From the NCBI GenBank assembly GCA_035299085.1, contig DATGXG010000002.1:1-64000 (forward strand): a DNA stretch of 64,000 bases. Direction: 5' to 3'. The DNA is from Bacteroidales bacterium (GTDB taxonomy: Bacteria > Bacteroidota > Bacteroidia > Bacteroidales > UBA10428). Of the stretch, positions 63,078-64,000 are shown piece by piece. The notes under the pieces were generated by a model. That model was not told the origin of the DNA. It worked only from the letters and a program-made list of their open reading frames with translations, and searched no databases. Position 1 is the first letter of the stretch. Each line of letters begins with the position of its first letter. The translations under genes and the position numbers were made by a program.

Positions 63078-64000
63078 TCAATGCCCTTCATTCCCTTCCG
63101 GAACTCTTATCCTGTCGCCGGCGTCTTTGGCCACTTCGCGGTACCATGCCTCGTCATAACCGGGTTGTTCGAGTTTCGGGTTTTTCTGTCCGGCAACTTT
63201 TGTCTTCACATTGCCATCCATGTACCGGGTAAAAAGAAAGGCATACAGATCTTTCCATTCTGCAACGGTTTTCTGTCCTGCGTTTACCGAATAATCAGTA
63301 ATCAGTTTTATAGCTTTTTCAGGATTCTTTTTGTAAAGAGCAGCAGCCTCCTGGTCGATCTTTGCAGTTTCGGCCATATAGCCGTTCTCAAGTTTTTTCT
63401 GGCGTTCCTGGATATAAGGTAACATATAATTATACCTTGTATAAGCCAGGTTTGAGACCTGGTTGAATACCCAGAACGCAGCATCGGGTGAAAAATCCAT
63501 CATATCGCCATTTCCGACTGCAAAAGCAGGAGGAACAGATGTCATACCACAATACATCGGGGAATATACCGTACTGTATGTATCGTCAACTCCAAACCAT
63601 AAAATTCCGCCTACAGGATCGGGCAAAAACGCACGTGACTGGGCTATAAACGAGAAACCAGTCTGTTGTGTTGAAATGGCCCTTTCATTCAGGTAAGTCT
63701 TACCATCCACTTTCCAGGTCATGGGTCTCCATCTTACAATTGACTTATTGGGACCGGCACCGATATCCTGAGTCATATCAAGAGGTGTTCCCTGGTAGTA
63801 ATCGCGCATCATGTTCATCACGTCCTCAGGACCAAGCTTACGATTAGCCTTAACCCATAAGGGCATCCTGTGTTTCAGGTTTTCTCCTTTAACATAGTCG
63901 GTATACTCGTCCATGCCATCAGCAACCTTTCTGAAACCTGTCCAAACCCTGGCATCACAGAAACGGGCACCGTCAAATGTAACCGGGGCATAGGCATCTG
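63078..64000 (-). CDS. C69-family dipeptidase, truncated by the window edge
   Basis: The frame runs off the window end; the N-terminal nucleophile Cys and start are missing. Visible residues correspond to the C-terminal about 300 residues of a C69 (PepD-type) dipeptidase: DAYAPVTFDGARFCDARVW at the edge, then ISTQQTGFSFIAQSRAFLPD, VGGILWFGVDDTYSTVYSPMY and NQVSNLAYTRYNYMLP. Hydrolyses dipeptides by an Ntn-hydrolase mechanism. With the OPT and POT genes it supports peptide feeding. The stop lies five bases from repeat copy C. Confidence 0.92.
   Translation of the reverse strand, partial: DAYAPVTFDGARFCDARVWTGFRKVADGMDEYTDYVKGENLKHRMPLWVKANRKLGPEDVMNMMRDYYQGTPLDMTQDIGAGPNKSIVRWRPMTWKVDGKTYLNERAISTQQTGFSFIAQSRAFLPDPVGGILWFGVDDTYSTVYSPMYCGMTSVPPAFAVGNGDMMDFSPDAAFWVFNQVSNLAYTRYNYMLPYIQERQKKLENGYMAETAKIDQEAAALYKKNPEKAIKLITDYSVNAGQKTVAEWKDLYAFLFTRYMDGNVKTKVAGQKNPKLEQPGYDEAWYREVAKDAGDRIRVPEGNEGH

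Noticed and set aside
1..64000. Search for tRNA, rRNA and transposase genes
   Set aside because: No cloverleaf-like sequence with a conserved GTTCGA arm, no rRNA core motif and no transposase motif was found by eye.

Overview
The window is a chromosomal segment of a Bacteroidota bacterium, most likely of the order Bacteroidales or a close relative. Four things point there. The Bacteroidota -7 promoter box TAnnTTTG precedes many genes, and Shine-Dalgarno sites are scarce. There is a complete MoxR/DUF58/BatA-E operon. Lipoproteins with Bacteroidota-style signal peptides are abundant. The L21 protein carries a long Lys/Ala tail. Coding density is high and codon use looks uniform. I found no prophage, transposase, CRISPR array, tRNA or rRNA.

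Layout. 0.2-6.6 kb: recQ converges on a glycosyltransferase, a hybrid sensor kinase and a DUF151 nuclease. 6.7-12.4 kb: rplU-rpmA, a terminator, serS with a lipoprotein, an EamA transporter, an S41 peptidase and ruvC. 12.4-16.4 kb (minus): dCMP deaminase, CtpA-type protease, two unknown envelope proteins, greA and a HIT protein. 16.6-21.2 kb: a DUF2807 protein, then a probable nitrosative-stress locus (cupin, hybrid-cluster protein Hcp, a ferredoxin-like protein and a divergent Crp/Fnr regulator around a perfect 20-bp palindrome). 21.3-25.1 kb: YbjQ, tag, a Cys-rich protein, a TPR protein, lipA, acyP and a glutathione peroxidase homologue. 25.2-33.8 kb: the moxR-bat operon. 34.2-38.8 kb: truA, two short tandem arrays, an orphan YfiR-like gene, aroE, a ComA-like phosphosulfolactate synthase and a TPR protein. 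38.9-45.5 kb (minus): argS, ffh, folD and a large lipoprotein. 45.5-54.7 kb: a tiny winged-helix protein, a GNAT-like protein, an anion transporter, aminoacyl-histidine dipeptidase, rubredoxin, alkaline phosphatase, a lipoprotein, a PAS kinase and a tetrapyrrole-methylase-fold protein. 54.7-58.1 kb: three FKBP lipoproteins behind a DHH phosphoesterase. 58.3-64 kb: ndk, an OPT oligopeptide transporter, a PqqD-like protein, a POT peptide transporter and a truncated C69 dipeptidase.

Together the genes suggest an anaerobe or microaerophile that copes with oxygen and nitrosative stress (Bat operon, Hcp, rubredoxin, peroxidase) and feeds on peptides (two peptide transporters, two dipeptidases). No single large unknown system stands out. 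The most unusual points are: a lone PqqD/RRE-like gene between two peptide transporters; the regulator/ferredoxin/Hcp operator geometry; a GCYGTTTGA tandem array that starts in the truA stop codon and faces a complementary 12-bp array; strong terminators buried in the coding sequence of convergent neighbours (cupin, aroE); and three copies of a CGTCATTGCGAGGAGC inverted-repeat element, one of which supplies the end of a coding sequence.
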